Assembly: GCA_910587675.1 (NCBI GenBank)
Contig: CAJUMU010000012.1
Location: 1-55,306 of the forward strand
From: an uncultured Alistipes sp.
GTDB taxonomy: Bacteria; Bacteroidota; Bacteroidia; Bacteroidales; Rikenellaceae
Reading direction: 5' to 3'
DNA: 55,306 bases
Shown here: positions 16,005 through 24,500 of the stretch, in pieces
Numbering within the stretch: position 1 is the first letter of the stretch
Layout: each line of letters starts with the position of its first letter
The notes under the pieces: generated by a model
What the model was told of the DNA's origin: nothing
Seen by the model: the letters and a program-made list of their open reading frames with translations, nothing else
Databases searched by the model: none
Made by a program: the position numbers and the translations under genes

Positions 16005-16008
16005 AATA

Positions 16009-17214
16009 CTATCTCTTCTTCAACATCGCGTCGACGGTAAGCCTCGTTATCGTCCAAGCCGTGGCGGAATAGACCGCCGCCGTCAGCAGCACGTCCGTCG
16101 CGCGGAGCTCGACGGGATAGGCGTCGACCATGAGCGTCGCGGCGTCGAGACGCACGAGGCCCCAATGCTGCTGCGCCGCCGCGAGGGCCGTTCCCGCCGC
16201 GAGTCCTGCGACGAGGCTCGCCAGAGCGAGCAACTCGCCCTCGGCGGTGAATACGCCGCGGATCAACCTGCCGTCGGCCCCCATCGTGCGCAGGGTTTCG
16301 GCGTCGTCGCGCTTGTCGATTATCACCATCGACAGCGTGCCCACTATCGCCAGCGACGCTATGGCCATCACCAGCGCGGCGACGAGAAAGACGATGCGTT
16401 TCTCCAACGCCATCAGTCGGTAGATGGAGTTGCCCTGCTCGCGCGTGAGCACCCTCATCTCGCCGCCGACCGCCTCCTGCAACCTGCGGGCGACATCGTC
16501 GGCGTCGGCCCCCTCCTTCACGCGTATCTCGATGCCCGAGGCGCGGTCGGGATAGCTGAAAAGGCTCTGCGCGGCTCCGAGCGACACGAATATCCGATCG
16601 CCCGTCTCCTCGTCGACCGAGTATATGCCCGCCAAAGGCATCTCGCGACGCTTGTATCCCCCCGTGGGGAGCAGCGACGACATGCGGGCGCGGTTGAGGG
16701 CATAGAGCCTCACCGTCTCGCCCGTCGACAGACGCGAGAGTTGCAGATCGCGGGCGACGCCCTGCCCCGCCACCATGCAGTCGGCATCCTCCGAGGCGAC
16801 GGCGAAGCTCCCCGCGACGACGCGGTCGGCCACGGGCACCGCGTCGGTGTAGCTCTCGTCGACGCCCTTCACCCGCGCTATGGTTCGGCGGCCGCCCGCC
16901 TCGGCCATCGCACCCTGCTCGAGCACGAACGACAGAGCTTCGACTCCCTCGACGGCCCTCAACGCCTCGGCATCGACGTCGGCGACGGCGAAGGTGGTGC
17001 CCTCGCGCGGCGCGACGGATATGTCGGGATCGACGGCGCTGTAGAGCTGCCGCACCATCCCCTCCAGTCCGTTGAACACCGACAGCAGGACGATCATGGC
17101 CGCCACGGGGGTGGCCATGGCCATGACGCTCACGCCCGAGATGATGTTTATGACCGAATGCGACTTGCGCGAACGGATGTAGCGGGCGGCTATCAGGTAA
17201 CGGAGGCTTGTCAT
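16009..17214 (-). CDS. LolC/LolE-like ABC transporter permease (FtsX domain)
   Basis: 401 aa. Inner-membrane subunit of a lipoprotein-releasing or related type VII ABC machine. N-terminal IAARYIRSRKSHSVINIISG leads into helix 1 (about 20-45), then a periplasmic domain (about 50-260), then three C-terminal helices typical of FtsX proteins. LolC/E proteins extract outer-membrane lipoproteins for LolA. The ATPase (LolD) is not adjacent. rbfA ends 10 bp upstream, so the pair is an operon, an arrangement I associate with Bacteroidetes. Confidence 0.88.
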   Translation of the reverse strand: MTSLRYLIAARYIRSRKSHSVINIISGVSVMAMATPVAAMIVLLSVFNGLEGMVRQLYSAVDPDISVAPREGTTFAVADVDAEALRAVEGVEALSFVLEQGAMAEAGGRRTIARVKGVDESYTDAVPVADRVVAGSFAVASEDADCMVAGQGVARDLQLSRLSTGETVRLYALNRARMSSLLPTGGYKRREMPLAGIYSVDEETGDRIFVSLGAAQSLFSYPDRASGIEIRVKEGADADDVARRLQEAVGGEMRVLTREQGNSIYRLMALEKRIVFLVAALVMAIASLAIVGTLSMVIIDKRDDAETLRTMGADGRLIRGVFTAEGELLALASLVAGLAAGTALAAAQQHWGLVRLDAATLMVDAYPVELRATDVLLTAAVYSATAWTITRLTVDAMLKKR

Positions 17215-17224
17215 CGCAACGGCG

Positions 17225-17572
17225 TTATTTCGTCAGCAGCGAGTCGATGTTCCGTATGTACTCCAACGAGTCGTCGAGGAAGAATTGCAGCTCGGGCACG
17301 ATCTTGAGCTGGTTGCGGATGCGGCGGCCCAACTCGTGGCGGATGAACTTGTTGTTCCGATCGAGCGACTCCATCACCTCGGCGTTGCGCTCGAAGGGGA
17401 ATATGCTGAAGTAGACCTTGGCGTAGGCCAGATCGGACGATATGCGCACCGTGGTCACGGTCACCATCGCGCCGCACACCAGCGCGGGCCCCTCTTTCTG
17501 CAATATCTCGGCTATGTCGCGCTGGATCTGTCGCGCGATCTTCTGCTGTCGTGTGGTTTGTGTAGTCTCCAT
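17225..17572 (-). CDS. rbfA: 30S ribosome-binding factor A
   Basis: 115 aa, normal for RbfA. Assists late maturation of the 16S rRNA 5' end in the 30S subunit. The KH-like fold is supported by RQQKIARQIQRDIAEILQ, the beta strand AMVTVTTVRISSDLAYAKVYFSI and the closing RHELGRRIRNQLKIVPEL-FFLDDSLEYI. The start at 17572 (METTQTTRQQK) is chosen because the upstream in-frame extension runs through a family C repeat. Confidence 0.95.
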   Translation of the reverse strand: METTQTTRQQKIARQIQRDIAEILQKEGPALVCGAMVTVTTVRISSDLAYAKVYFSIFPFERNAEVMESLDRNNKFIRHELGRRIRNQLKIVPELQFFLDDSLEYIRNIDSLLTK

Positions 17573-17620
17573 CGTATTTTTACTTTTTTTTGTAATTTTC
17601 TTTAATATATCCTCTCTCCT

Positions 17621-17715
17621 GCGGTTCGAAGAACCGCGCTGTTCGCCGCCGCCCCCACGCGGCGGACTGCAACTCGCTTTACGCTCGATTGCGTCCCCCG
17701 CCGTCGGCGAACAGC
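17621..17715 (+). repeat. Intergenic repeat, family C (copy 3)
   Basis: Tip palindrome GCGGTTCGAAGAACCGC, then CTGTTCGCCGCCGCCCCCAC, a middle identical in part to copy 1 (CTGCAACTCGCTTTACGCTC) and CCGCCGTCGGCGAACAGC. Confidence 0.85.
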
Positions 17716-17725
17716 GCAAACATCC

Positions 17726-18565
17726 TTATCGTCGCGCCGACGCCCCGCCGCCGCTCGAGCCCTCCGAGAACTTGAACTCGCGCTGCCGCTTGTCGCGCTT
17801 GGGCGGTTTGTAGAACCACGTGTCGAAGCCCGCCTTGTTGAATCGGTAAGCGAGCGTGACGCTCAGCGACAGATTGTCTATGGGCGATTTGAGGGGCGTC
17901 GACTTGAACGGGTTCTCGGGCCCGTCGGTGGCGTTGTCGAAGTAGCGGTTGCGGTTGCGCAGTATGTCGGCGTATCCGAAGTAGTAACGGGCGCGCACGC
18001 CTATTTCGTATCGCCCGATCAGCAGCGCGAAGCCGCCGCCGCCCGCCAGTCCGTACCCCCAGCGGTTGTCGCGTTCGGGACGCATGTCGTAATGACCCTT
18101 CTCGCCCGTATCCTCGTACTCGTATTCGCCGCCGAAGTTGTAGGAGAAGGTGGCGGCCGCCTCGAGATAGACTCTTATGCGGTTGCGCGCCAGATAGAGG
18201 TGCGGCTGCCACACTATGGGCAGCATGACCGAGTTGAAACGGCGCGTGTAGTAGGCATATTCGCGCAGTTCCTCGCCCTTGTCGTTCATGATGGGGGTGT
18301 AGGTGTAGCCGTACGAGAATCCGCGCTGCAACAGCTCCAGATCGACGCCCACGGCCCCCACGTAACGCGGCAGCGAGTAGTAACGCCACGACAGTCCGAA
18401 ATCGTACCGGCCCGACACCGTCTTGGTCTCCTGCGCGGGGTAGAATCGCGCCGTGGCTATGCCCGCGCCGCCGAAGACGCCTAACGTATGCTGCGCATGC
18501 GTTGCGACGGCCGCCGCGATGGCCGCCGCCGTCAGGATCGATTTTATCGATATGATCTTTTTCAT
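17726..18565 (-). CDS. Outer-membrane beta-barrel protein
   Basis: 279 aa. Signal peptide (about 1-24, ending THAQ) and a series of alternating aromatic/polar strands (FGLSWRYYSL, GVDLELLQRGFSYGY, YEIGVRARYYFGY, LSLSVTLAYRF), as in small porin-like OMP barrels of the PorT/OMP_b-brl type. The C-terminal tail after the last strand (KRDKRQREFKFSEG) is charged and Gly/Ser-rich rather than ending in a terminal aromatic. It is the last gene of the five-gene operon that begins with holB. Function unknown. Confidence 0.75.
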   Translation of the reverse strand: MKKIISIKSILTAAAIAAAVATHAQHTLGVFGGAGIATARFYPAQETKTVSGRYDFGLSWRYYSLPRYVGAVGVDLELLQRGFSYGYTYTPIMNDKGEELREYAYYTRRFNSVMLPIVWQPHLYLARNRIRVYLEAAATFSYNFGGEYEYEDTGEKGHYDMRPERDNRWGYGLAGGGGFALLIGRYEIGVRARYYFGYADILRNRNRYFDNATDGPENPFKSTPLKSPIDNLSLSVTLAYRFNKAGFDTWFYKPPKRDKRQREFKFSEGSSGGGASARR

Positions 18566-18578
18566 CTCTTAACGTGTA

Positions 18579-20615
18579 TCAGAACATTCCGCCCGTCATG
18601 CCGCGCAAGTTGCCCATTGCCGAGCCTTGCGACGAATGGTTGTGTCCGTCGTCTTTCTTCTTGTTGCCCTCCTTGAGGCGTTTCTCGGCCTCCTTGGCCT
18701 CGCGAGCCGCCTCGCGCTTGTCGAGACGCTCGATGAGCTGCTCCATCGTCACGGGGGCGAATATGCGGCCCATGTCGAGCGTGATCTCGAACTCCCAGCC
18801 CGTCTTGGTGGTGAACAGCTCCTCGTCGCGCTCGTTCTTGTAGAACTCGGCCCGCTCGCTCTGGCGACGCTCCACCAAATTGCCCGCGTCCCATTCGCCG
18901 TTGCCGTTCACGTCCTCTATTATCCGCAGACGCATGTCGCCCGCGGGGATGTAGTTGATGGTATGCACCCCCTCGCCCGCGCCGCGCACCTCGCTCAACA
19001 GGCGGTTGTTGGCGTCGACGGCCTGCAAGATGTATTTCGCGCCCGCTTCGCGGGGGATGACCGTGACCTTCAGCGTGGCGAACTTCTCTATGTCGGCGAC
19101 GGTGAGCGCGGCCGAGATCGAGTCGTTGCCCTCGCCCGCGATGTCGGCCAAAGCGTCGGCGGGGATGAAGAGGCGGTATCGGCGTTCGGGCGTCCAACGC
19201 GACCGCAGACGCCATTTGCGCACGTTCGCCGAGTCGGGGACGAAAGTCGCGCGCTCGCGCACCGTGTCGCCCCGCTCGCTCCACGACAGCAGTTCCACCG
19301 CCGCCGAGTCGAACCGTGTGAGGGGCGTGGCGAACTCTAACGGCAGGTCGCGCTCGGGATTCACCTCGGCCGAGGCGGCGAAGTCGATCATGCGGAACGC
19401 CGACGGCGCGGTCGAACGCCACACGCGCCCCTCGGCTTCGGCGCGGGCCTTGGCCCTCTCCTCGCGCAGGCGTTCGCGCTCCTGCTCGCGCGTCTCGACA
19501 CGACGCCACGGCAGCTCCAACGGCTCGGTCACCTCGCGCAGCACATTCAGGGTGTCGTGACGCATGTAAGTTATCTCGCCGCGCAGCGTGTCGGGCATAA
19601 TGTCCGATTCGGCGGCGAACCACAACGCCAGCGTGTCGCGGTTCCTGCTCGCGGACTCGGTTATTATCTGCTCGGGGCCGATCCCCTCGAACGCTATGCG
19701 CCGTATGTCGGGACGTGCCGCGGAGAAATAGAGCATCGCCTTGTGGCGGTCGGTGCGCTTGGCCTCCTGCAACGACTGGCGGCGGAAGCTCACGTCGGTG
19801 AAGAGTCGGAAATAGAGCTGCGGATCGGCCGAGACGTAACGTCGCACCGAGTCGTACCAGATGGCGAACGGAGGCATTTCGGCCGGATTGTAAGTCCCCT
19901 CCAGAAAGCCAACCTTGTCGATCGACGGCTCGTAGGCGCCGTTGTCGTTCGAGTCGTAAAAGGCGTATACGCGATAGGGCACGGGACGCAGGTTCTGCGC
20001 CACGAATATTCCGTTCTTCTGCGAGCGGGCTATCTTCGCGGGCTTGTACTTGAACATCACGGAGTCGTACTCCTCGGGCGCGGGGACCGAATCGGCCTCG
20101 AAGAAGTAGATGAACGTGCGGCCCAGCGAATCGGCCTTCTCGCTCTCCTCGGTGTAGCCCGACATCATCAGCGAATCGATCTCGTCGCCCGTCGAGAAGA
20201 CGTAACGCAGGCCGTGGAGCGGATTGCCCTCGTTGTTGTCCGACACCGACGAGCCGAATTCGACGGCATAGGTGGTATTGGGCAGCAGAGAATCGTCCTT
20301 GATCTGTATCTGCACCGCCTTGCCGCGCAGCGTGGCCACGGGCTTGCGCTTCATGGCGGGCGAGGTGTAGAGCTCCTTTTGCAGATCCTTGAGCTGCACG
20401 TACTCGTCGAACTCGATGAGTATCTTGTCGCTCTTGAAATGAGTGGAGTAGTCGGCGGGCGCGACTCCCACGATCACGGGGGGCAGCGAGTCCTTCGGTC
20501 CGCCCGTGGGGGTTCCGACCGAGGCGCAGCGGGTGAAGAAGGCCCCCGCGAATAGGATCGTCGCAGCCGCCGGCGAGGCGAGGCGCGCGAATATGTTGCG
20601 AGTGTTGCGTTTCAT
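18579..20615 (-). CDS. Large Ig-like-domain lipoprotein
   Basis: 678 aa. Lipobox with Cys30 (FTRC), followed by the ASVGTPTGGPKDSLPP linker seen in Bacteroidetes Ig-like (Big_5/SbsA-type) lipoproteins. Residues about 45-140 form the N-terminal Ig-like domain; a middle region resembles a carboxypeptidase-regulatory fold (FYDSNDNGAYEPSIDKVGFL), and near the C-terminus a similar calcium-type loop recurs (EDVNGNGEWDAGNL). A helical Arg/Glu-rich insert is at about 395-425 and the C-terminus is Lys/Gly/His-rich. Probably surface or periplasmic. It lies in an operon with 12-13-bp spacings to neighbours. Confidence 0.8.
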   Translation of the reverse strand: MKRNTRNIFARLASPAAATILFAGAFFTRCASVGTPTGGPKDSLPPVIVGVAPADYSTHFKSDKILIEFDEYVQLKDLQKELYTSPAMKRKPVATLRGKAVQIQIKDDSLLPNTTYAVEFGSSVSDNNEGNPLHGLRYVFSTGDEIDSLMMSGYTEESEKADSLGRTFIYFFEADSVPAPEEYDSVMFKYKPAKIARSQKNGIFVAQNLRPVPYRVYAFYDSNDNGAYEPSIDKVGFLEGTYNPAEMPPFAIWYDSVRRYVSADPQLYFRLFTDVSFRRQSLQEAKRTDRHKAMLYFSAARPDIRRIAFEGIGPEQIITESASRNRDTLALWFAAESDIMPDTLRGEITYMRHDTLNVLREVTEPLELPWRRVETREQERERLREERAKARAEAEGRVWRSTAPSAFRMIDFAASAEVNPERDLPLEFATPLTRFDSAAVELLSWSERGDTVRERATFVPDSANVRKWRLRSRWTPERRYRLFIPADALADIAGEGNDSISAALTVADIEKFATLKVTVIPREAGAKYILQAVDANNRLLSEVRGAGEGVHTINYIPAGDMRLRIIEDVNGNGEWDAGNLVERRQSERAEFYKNERDEELFTTKTGWEFEITLDMGRIFAPVTMEQLIERLDKREAAREAKEAEKRLKEGNKKKDDGHNHSSQGSAMGNLRGMTGGMF

Positions 20616-20627
20616 GTCTGTCGGTAT

Positions 20628-21176
20628 TTATCGGTCGCCGCCGCCCCCGTCGGGAGTATCGGGCGCGTCGGGCGTTTCGGGCACATAGAATCGGTTCACC
20701 ACCACCCATCCCGACGAGGTGTGGGTGGGCCGCCACGCGGCGATGTAGAGCTTCGTGAAGACTTCGGGCAGGTTCACGGGCAGTTCGTAGCTGCGGTAGG
20801 CGTACCGCTCGGCGTCGGGGTCCACCGCCACGATCATCGACAGCGGCTCGGTCAGCACTAACGAGCATTGGTACTCGCTCGACGAGTTGAACGCTCCCCA
20901 CACGTCGGGCGTCTCGCGCGTCTCGCCCGTGGCTTTGTTGGTGATGCGCCCCGCCGCGGCGTCGTCGTAAGAGGCTATGAACCACTCGGTGGTGTCGACA
21001 TAGTAGGCGTACGTGTCGAGGTTGCGCGCGCGGAGGAAATCGCCGTCGGGCGTGAGCTGTCGGTATACGGCTATGTCGAAGCGGGTGTAGGTCACCACGC
21101 TCTTGAAGCATCCGACGAGCGGCAGCAGGATCGCAGCCGTCGCGACAGATCGTAAAATCGTCTTGCCGTGAATCAT
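20628..21176 (-). CDS. Small lipoprotein, unknown function
   Basis: 182 aa. Lipobox at LPLVGC (Cys23). The mature part is mainly beta (YTRFDIAVYRQL, YAYRSYELPVNL) and ends in a low-complexity tail of repeated PDTPD and GGGGD. No family recognised. Its ATG overlaps the folK stop by 4 bp (ATGA), so it is translationally coupled to folK and followed 12 bp later by the Ig-like lipoprotein gene. Confidence 0.75.
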   Translation of the reverse strand: MIHGKTILRSVATAAILLPLVGCFKSVVTYTRFDIAVYRQLTPDGDFLRARNLDTYAYYVDTTEWFIASYDDAAAGRITNKATGETRETPDVWGAFNSSSEYQCSLVLTEPLSMIVAVDPDAERYAYRSYELPVNLPEVFTKLYIAAWRPTHTSSGWVVVNRFYVPETPDAPDTPDGGGGDR

Positions 21177-21700
21177 ATTCTTTCTTTACTTTTTTGTTCG
21201 TTGCCGTCCGCCGCGCGGAGTCGGTCGTAAATCTCGCACAGCGTGCGCCCGAGGCGCGGATGCACGTAATCGCCCATGATCGCGCAGAGCGGCCGCAGCG
21301 CGAATTCGCGCAGGTGCAGCAGCGGATGCGGAACCGTCAGGCGCGGCGAATCGATCTCGCGATCGTCGTAAAACATTATGTCGATATCGATCCGCCGCGA
21401 GGCGTAACGCTGCCCCGTGCGCGCCTTCTCGGCCTTCTCCTCGTCGCGCTTGCGGCCCAGATCGCGCTCCATGCGCTGCACCTCGTCCAGCGCGCGTTCG
21501 GGATCGAGCGCGGTGCGGAGCGCGAGGGCCTGATTAAGGAACTCGCCCTCGGCCGCGAACCCCCACGGCTCCGAAGCGAAGGCATCTGAAGCCGCCTCCA
21601 AGCTGCCGATGCGCTCGGCGGCCATCTCCGCGGCGCGGCGCAGCACGTCGGCGCGGTCGGGGGCGTCGCTGCCCGTGAGGAGGACTATACGATGCGTCAT
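21173..21700 (-). CDS. folK: 2-amino-4-hydroxy-6-hydroxymethyldihydropteridine pyrophosphokinase
   Basis: 175 aa. Transfers pyrophosphate from ATP to 6-hydroxymethyl-7,8-dihydropterin in folate synthesis (EC 2.7.6.3). Diagnostic motif SRRIDIDIMFYDDREID near residue 112 (RxxDxDI Mg2+ ligands), WGFAAEGEFLNQALAL for substrate binding and TVPHPLLHLREFALRPL. The N-terminus reads IVLLTGSDAPDRADVLRRA where most FolK have GSNLG. The start at 21700 overlaps the stop of the delta-prime gene by 4 bp. Confidence 0.92.
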   Translation of the reverse strand: MTHRIVLLTGSDAPDRADVLRRAAEMAAERIGSLEAASDAFASEPWGFAAEGEFLNQALALRTALDPERALDEVQRMERDLGRKRDEEKAEKARTGQRYASRRIDIDIMFYDDREIDSPRLTVPHPLLHLREFALRPLCAIMGDYVHPRLGRTLCEIYDRLRAADGNEQKSKERI

Positions 21701-22842
21701 CGCTGAAGGCGGTTTATGTGTTTGCTCACCGCGAGGGCGAAGTGTGTGAAGATGATGCGGGCGTTGCCGTTCTGCGTCACCTGACGCAGGGCGGTCTCGA
21801 TCTGCCCGATCAGAGCCTCGATGTTGTCGTTGCCTATGAAGGGGGCGAACTTGCCGCAGAAGTCGGCCTCCTCGCCCCAAAGGTAGCTTATCGAGCCCAG
21901 ACCCGCGTGCAGCATGTAGCTCTCACGCAAAAGACGCGCCGCGTGCAGCAGCATCGCACGCTGCTGTTCGCGAGATAGTTGCGCCGTCTCGTCGGCCCAT
22001 TCGACGAGCTCCAGATGGCGGTCGTTGTACGACAGACGCATCAGCCGGCAAAAGAGGTCGAAGCTCTCGTGTCGCGAGGCGTCCTCGCCGCCCCCGACCA
22101 ACCGCCGCATCTCCAGCACGTCGCCCGCGGCCAGCCGCGCCATGCTCATGCGCCGCGCCGCGTCGACGCCCTCGCCCGCCAGCGGCAGCAGATCCTCGGT
22201 CGCGAGGCGCGGCACGGCCACCTCCTGCGTGCGCGACACGATGGTGGGCAGCAGCAGGTCGGCGCGCTCCGACACCAGCAGGAACACCGTCTTCTCCCAC
22301 GGCTCCTCCAATATCTTCAGTATCTTGTTGGCCGCCTCGTCGTTCATGGTCTCGGGCTGCCACACGATCATTATCTTGTACTGCGATTCGAAGCTCTTGA
22401 ACGACAGTTTGCGGATTATCTCGTCGGCCTCGCGCGCCGAGATCATGCCGCGCAGCGTGCGTCCCAGATCCAAGCGGTCGGCCCACTCGCGAGGCGAGAA
22501 GTAACCGCCCGTGCGCGCCGCCGTCTCGCGCCACAAGGGCATGAAATCGCCGCTCAGTACCGTCTCGCCGCTCTTTTTGCCCTGCTTGTTGACGGGGAAT
22601 ACGAAGTGGACGTCGGGGTGCGCCAAGGCCTCGATCTGACGGCAGCTCGGGCACTCGCCGCACGAGTCGCCGTCGCGGCGCGACGTGCAGTTGATGTACT
22701 GCGCATAGGCTATGGCCAGCGGCAACGCGCCCGTGCCCGCCGCGCCCGTAAAGAGCTGCGCGTGGCTTATGCGGCCGCGGTCGACGCTCTCGGCGAGGCG
22801 GCGTTTCAACGCCTGCTGTCCTATGATGTCTGAAAACTTCAT
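21697..22842 (-). CDS. holB: DNA polymerase III delta-prime subunit (clamp loader)
   Basis: 381 aa. Non-ATP-binding arm of the sliding-clamp loader. The N-terminal AAA+ domain has a degenerate Walker A (GAAGTGALPLA at 33-43, no Lys/Thr), as expected for delta-prime, and a zinc knuckle with Cys52, Cys61, Cys64 and Cys67. QPETMNDEAANKILKILEEP and IVSRTQEV are the conserved sensor and SRC-like blocks. A Bacteroidetes-type C-terminal domain follows (about 230-380). It heads an operon with folK and three envelope-protein genes. dnaX is elsewhere. Confidence 0.92.
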   Translation of the reverse strand: MKFSDIIGQQALKRRLAESVDRGRISHAQLFTGAAGTGALPLAIAYAQYINCTSRRDGDSCGECPSCRQIEALAHPDVHFVFPVNKQGKKSGETVLSGDFMPLWRETAARTGGYFSPREWADRLDLGRTLRGMISAREADEIIRKLSFKSFESQYKIMIVWQPETMNDEAANKILKILEEPWEKTVFLLVSERADLLLPTIVSRTQEVAVPRLATEDLLPLAGEGVDAARRMSMARLAAGDVLEMRRLVGGGEDASRHESFDLFCRLMRLSYNDRHLELVEWADETAQLSREQQRAMLLHAARLLRESYMLHAGLGSISYLWGEEADFCGKFAPFIGNDNIEALIGQIETALRQVTQNGNARIIFTHFALAVSKHINRLQR

Positions 22843-22871
22843 GTTTTATACTTTATTCTTGTCCGCAAATT

Positions 22872-22973
22872 CGACATCGCCGTGCGATGTCAGCAGTTCG
22901 CCGCCGCCCCCACGCGGCGGACTGCAACTCGCTATGCGCTCGCGTGCGTCCTCCGCCGTCGGCGAACAGCGCA
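22872..22973 (+). repeat. Intergenic repeat, family C (copy 4)
   Basis: Tip palindrome GACATCGCCGTGCGATGTC, then GCAGTTCGCCGCCGCCCCCA, the CTGCAACTCGC middle and CCGCCGTCGGCGAACAGC. It fills the 139-bp gap between the cyclophilin gene and holB. Confidence 0.85.
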
Positions 22974-22981
22974 TCTATACT

Positions 22982-23701
22982 CTACCGCTCCACCCTCGCC
23001 GACAATATCCTGACGTCCGTCGCGGGACGGTCGAGCGAGTCGGTCGGGGTGCGTTGTATGGCCTCGACCGTCTCCAACCCTTCTACCACGCGGCCGAAGA
23101 CGGTGTACTGCCCGTCCAGATGGGGTGTGCCGCCCACGGTGCGGTATGCCTCGCGAACCGAGTCGGGCATCACGGCCCGTCCGCGGGTCGCCGCGGCGAT
23201 ACGACTCTGCATGCGGTCCAGCTCCTCGTCGTCGAAAGCGCGGCCCCATACTATATAGAATTGCGTGCGCGACGATCGCCGCTCGGGGTTCACGTCGTCG
23301 CCCTCGCGCGCCGCCGCCAGCGCGCCGCGGCGGTGGTAGAGTTCGGGGTATCGAATCTCGGCCTCGATATCCTCCCAATATCGCCGATCGCCCGTCTCGG
23401 GCCCCTCGGCGTCGAACTCGGCTCCCGTTATGTCGCGCGTGCGGGGATCGCCGCCCTGAATCATGAAGCCCTCGATCACGCGATGGAACAGCAGCGAGTC
23501 GAAGAAACCCTCGCGCGCCAGCCCGGCGAAGTTGTCGCGGTGACGCGGAGCACGGTCGTCCAGCTCCACCACGATGTCGCCCGCCGTGGTGCGCATTCTC
23601 ACCCTCAGCGGGCCGTTCTCATGCGTCGCGACGCCGCACGACGCGAGTATGAACGCCGTCGCCGCGAGCCATGCGGCATGTTTTATGGTCGATATTCTCA
23701 T
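22982..23701 (-). CDS. Peptidyl-prolyl cis-trans isomerase, cyclophilin type, lipoprotein
   Basis: 239 aa. Accelerates proline isomerisation during folding of exported proteins. Lipobox FILASC (Cys22) puts it in the periplasm on a lipid anchor. Cyclophilin blocks: AGDIVVELDDRAPRHRDNFA, LLFHRVIEGFMIQGGDP, QFYIVWGRAFDDEEL and GTPHLDGQYTVFGRVVEGLE. A 35-residue insertion between the catalytic HRV strand and QFYI is common in Bacteroidetes versions. The start at 23701 (MRISTIKHAAW) gives the signal peptide; upstream in-frame sequence lies in a repeat. Confidence 0.93.
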   Translation of the reverse strand: MRISTIKHAAWLAATAFILASCGVATHENGPLRVRMRTTAGDIVVELDDRAPRHRDNFAGLAREGFFDSLLFHRVIEGFMIQGGDPRTRDITGAEFDAEGPETGDRRYWEDIEAEIRYPELYHRRGALAAAREGDDVNPERRSSRTQFYIVWGRAFDDEELDRMQSRIAAATRGRAVMPDSVREAYRTVGGTPHLDGQYTVFGRVVEGLETVEAIQRTPTDSLDRPATDVRILSARVER

Positions 23702-23728
23702 TTTATAAATTCGTTTTCGTAATCGTTT

Positions 23729-23813
23729 GCGGTTCGTAAGAACCGCGCGAGCCGCAACCTCCCCCCGCGGAGGCTCGCCATTGCTCGCCCCGCAGGCTGC
23801 GTCCGCGGGGCGC
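23729..23813 (-). repeat. Intergenic repeat, divergent family A (copy 4, inverted)
   Basis: Tip palindrome GCGGTTCGTAAGAACCGC, then GAGCCGCAACCTCCCCCCGC, GGAGGCTCGCC and CCGCAGGCTGCGTCCGCGGGGC. It is shorter than other A copies and lacks the usual middle block. It sits between dut and the cyclophilin gene. Confidence 0.65.
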
Positions 23814-23817
23814 CGTG

Positions 23818-24249
23818 TTATTTGCCCGTAGACCCGAATCCTCCCGCGCCGCGCTCCGTCGCGCCCAACTCCTCCGCGGGCTGCCACTCGATCTGTTCGT
23901 AACGCGCCACGATCATCTGGGCGATGCGCTCGCCCGCCTCGATGGTGAAGGGTTCGTCGCTCAGGTTTACCAGAATGATCTTTATCTCGCCGCGATAGTC
24001 GGCGTCGACGGTCCCGGGCGAGTTGAGCACCGTGACGCCGTGCTTGGCCGCGAGGCCGCTGCGCGGACGGATCTGCATCTCGCAGCCCTCGGGCAGTTCG
24101 ACGAAGAGTCCCGTGGGTATCATGGCGCGCTGCAAAGGCCCGAGCGTCACGGGCGCGTCGAGGTCGGCGCGGACGTCGAGGCCCGCCGAGAGCGGCGTTT
24201 GGTATTCGGGCAGCGCGAAACGCGAGCGGTTTACGATTTTCACTTTCAT
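23818..24249 (-). CDS. dut: dUTP diphosphatase
   Basis: 143 aa trimeric dUTPase (EC 3.6.1.23), which hydrolyses dUTP to dUMP and keeps uracil out of DNA. All five motifs are visible in order: SAGLDVRA, RPRSGLAAKHGV, LNSPGTVDADYRGEI, GERIAQMIVARY and the C-terminal RGAGGFGSTGK that closes over the active site. The start at 24249 (MKVKIVNRS) is the family start; an ATG seven codons upstream is less likely. It lies 251 bp after the flippase gene start of the same strand order (flippase then dut), with a family D-like repeat between. Confidence 0.96.
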   Translation of the reverse strand: MKVKIVNRSRFALPEYQTPLSAGLDVRADLDAPVTLGPLQRAMIPTGLFVELPEGCEMQIRPRSGLAAKHGVTVLNSPGTVDADYRGEIKIILVNLSDEPFTIEAGERIAQMIVARYEQIEWQPAEELGATERGAGGFGSTGK

Positions 24250-24295
24250 AGTATTATCATTAACAATCACTAATTTAATATTACCGTCGCAAATT

Positions 24296-24480
24296 CAAAT
24301 CCGACGGCCGTTTGTGTGCGGCCTCCGGCCGCATTTACAATTCTGACCCTCCCCTGAACTGCGTTCGGCAGGCGAGGGCAATCGCGCTTGTGCGGATTGC
24401 CGAGCCGCCACAGCAGAAGCGGAACTTTGTTCCGCAATCCCCTCCTCGGAGGGGACTTCGGTCGCTGCGCTACGGGTATC
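24296..24480 (+). repeat. Intergenic repeat, family D variant (copy 1)
   Basis: Shares the D core (CCGACGG, GCGGCC-GGCCGC, TACAATTCTGACCCTCCCCT and the CCTCCTCGGAGGGGAC hairpin followed by CGGTCGCTGCGCT). An extra segment of about 80 bp rich in TTCCGC/GCGGAA inverted repeats is inserted between the halves, and the AT-rich terminal repeats of copies 2 and 3 are missing. Confidence 0.7.
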
Positions 24481-24500
24481 GCCGATCGACGCAATCCGTT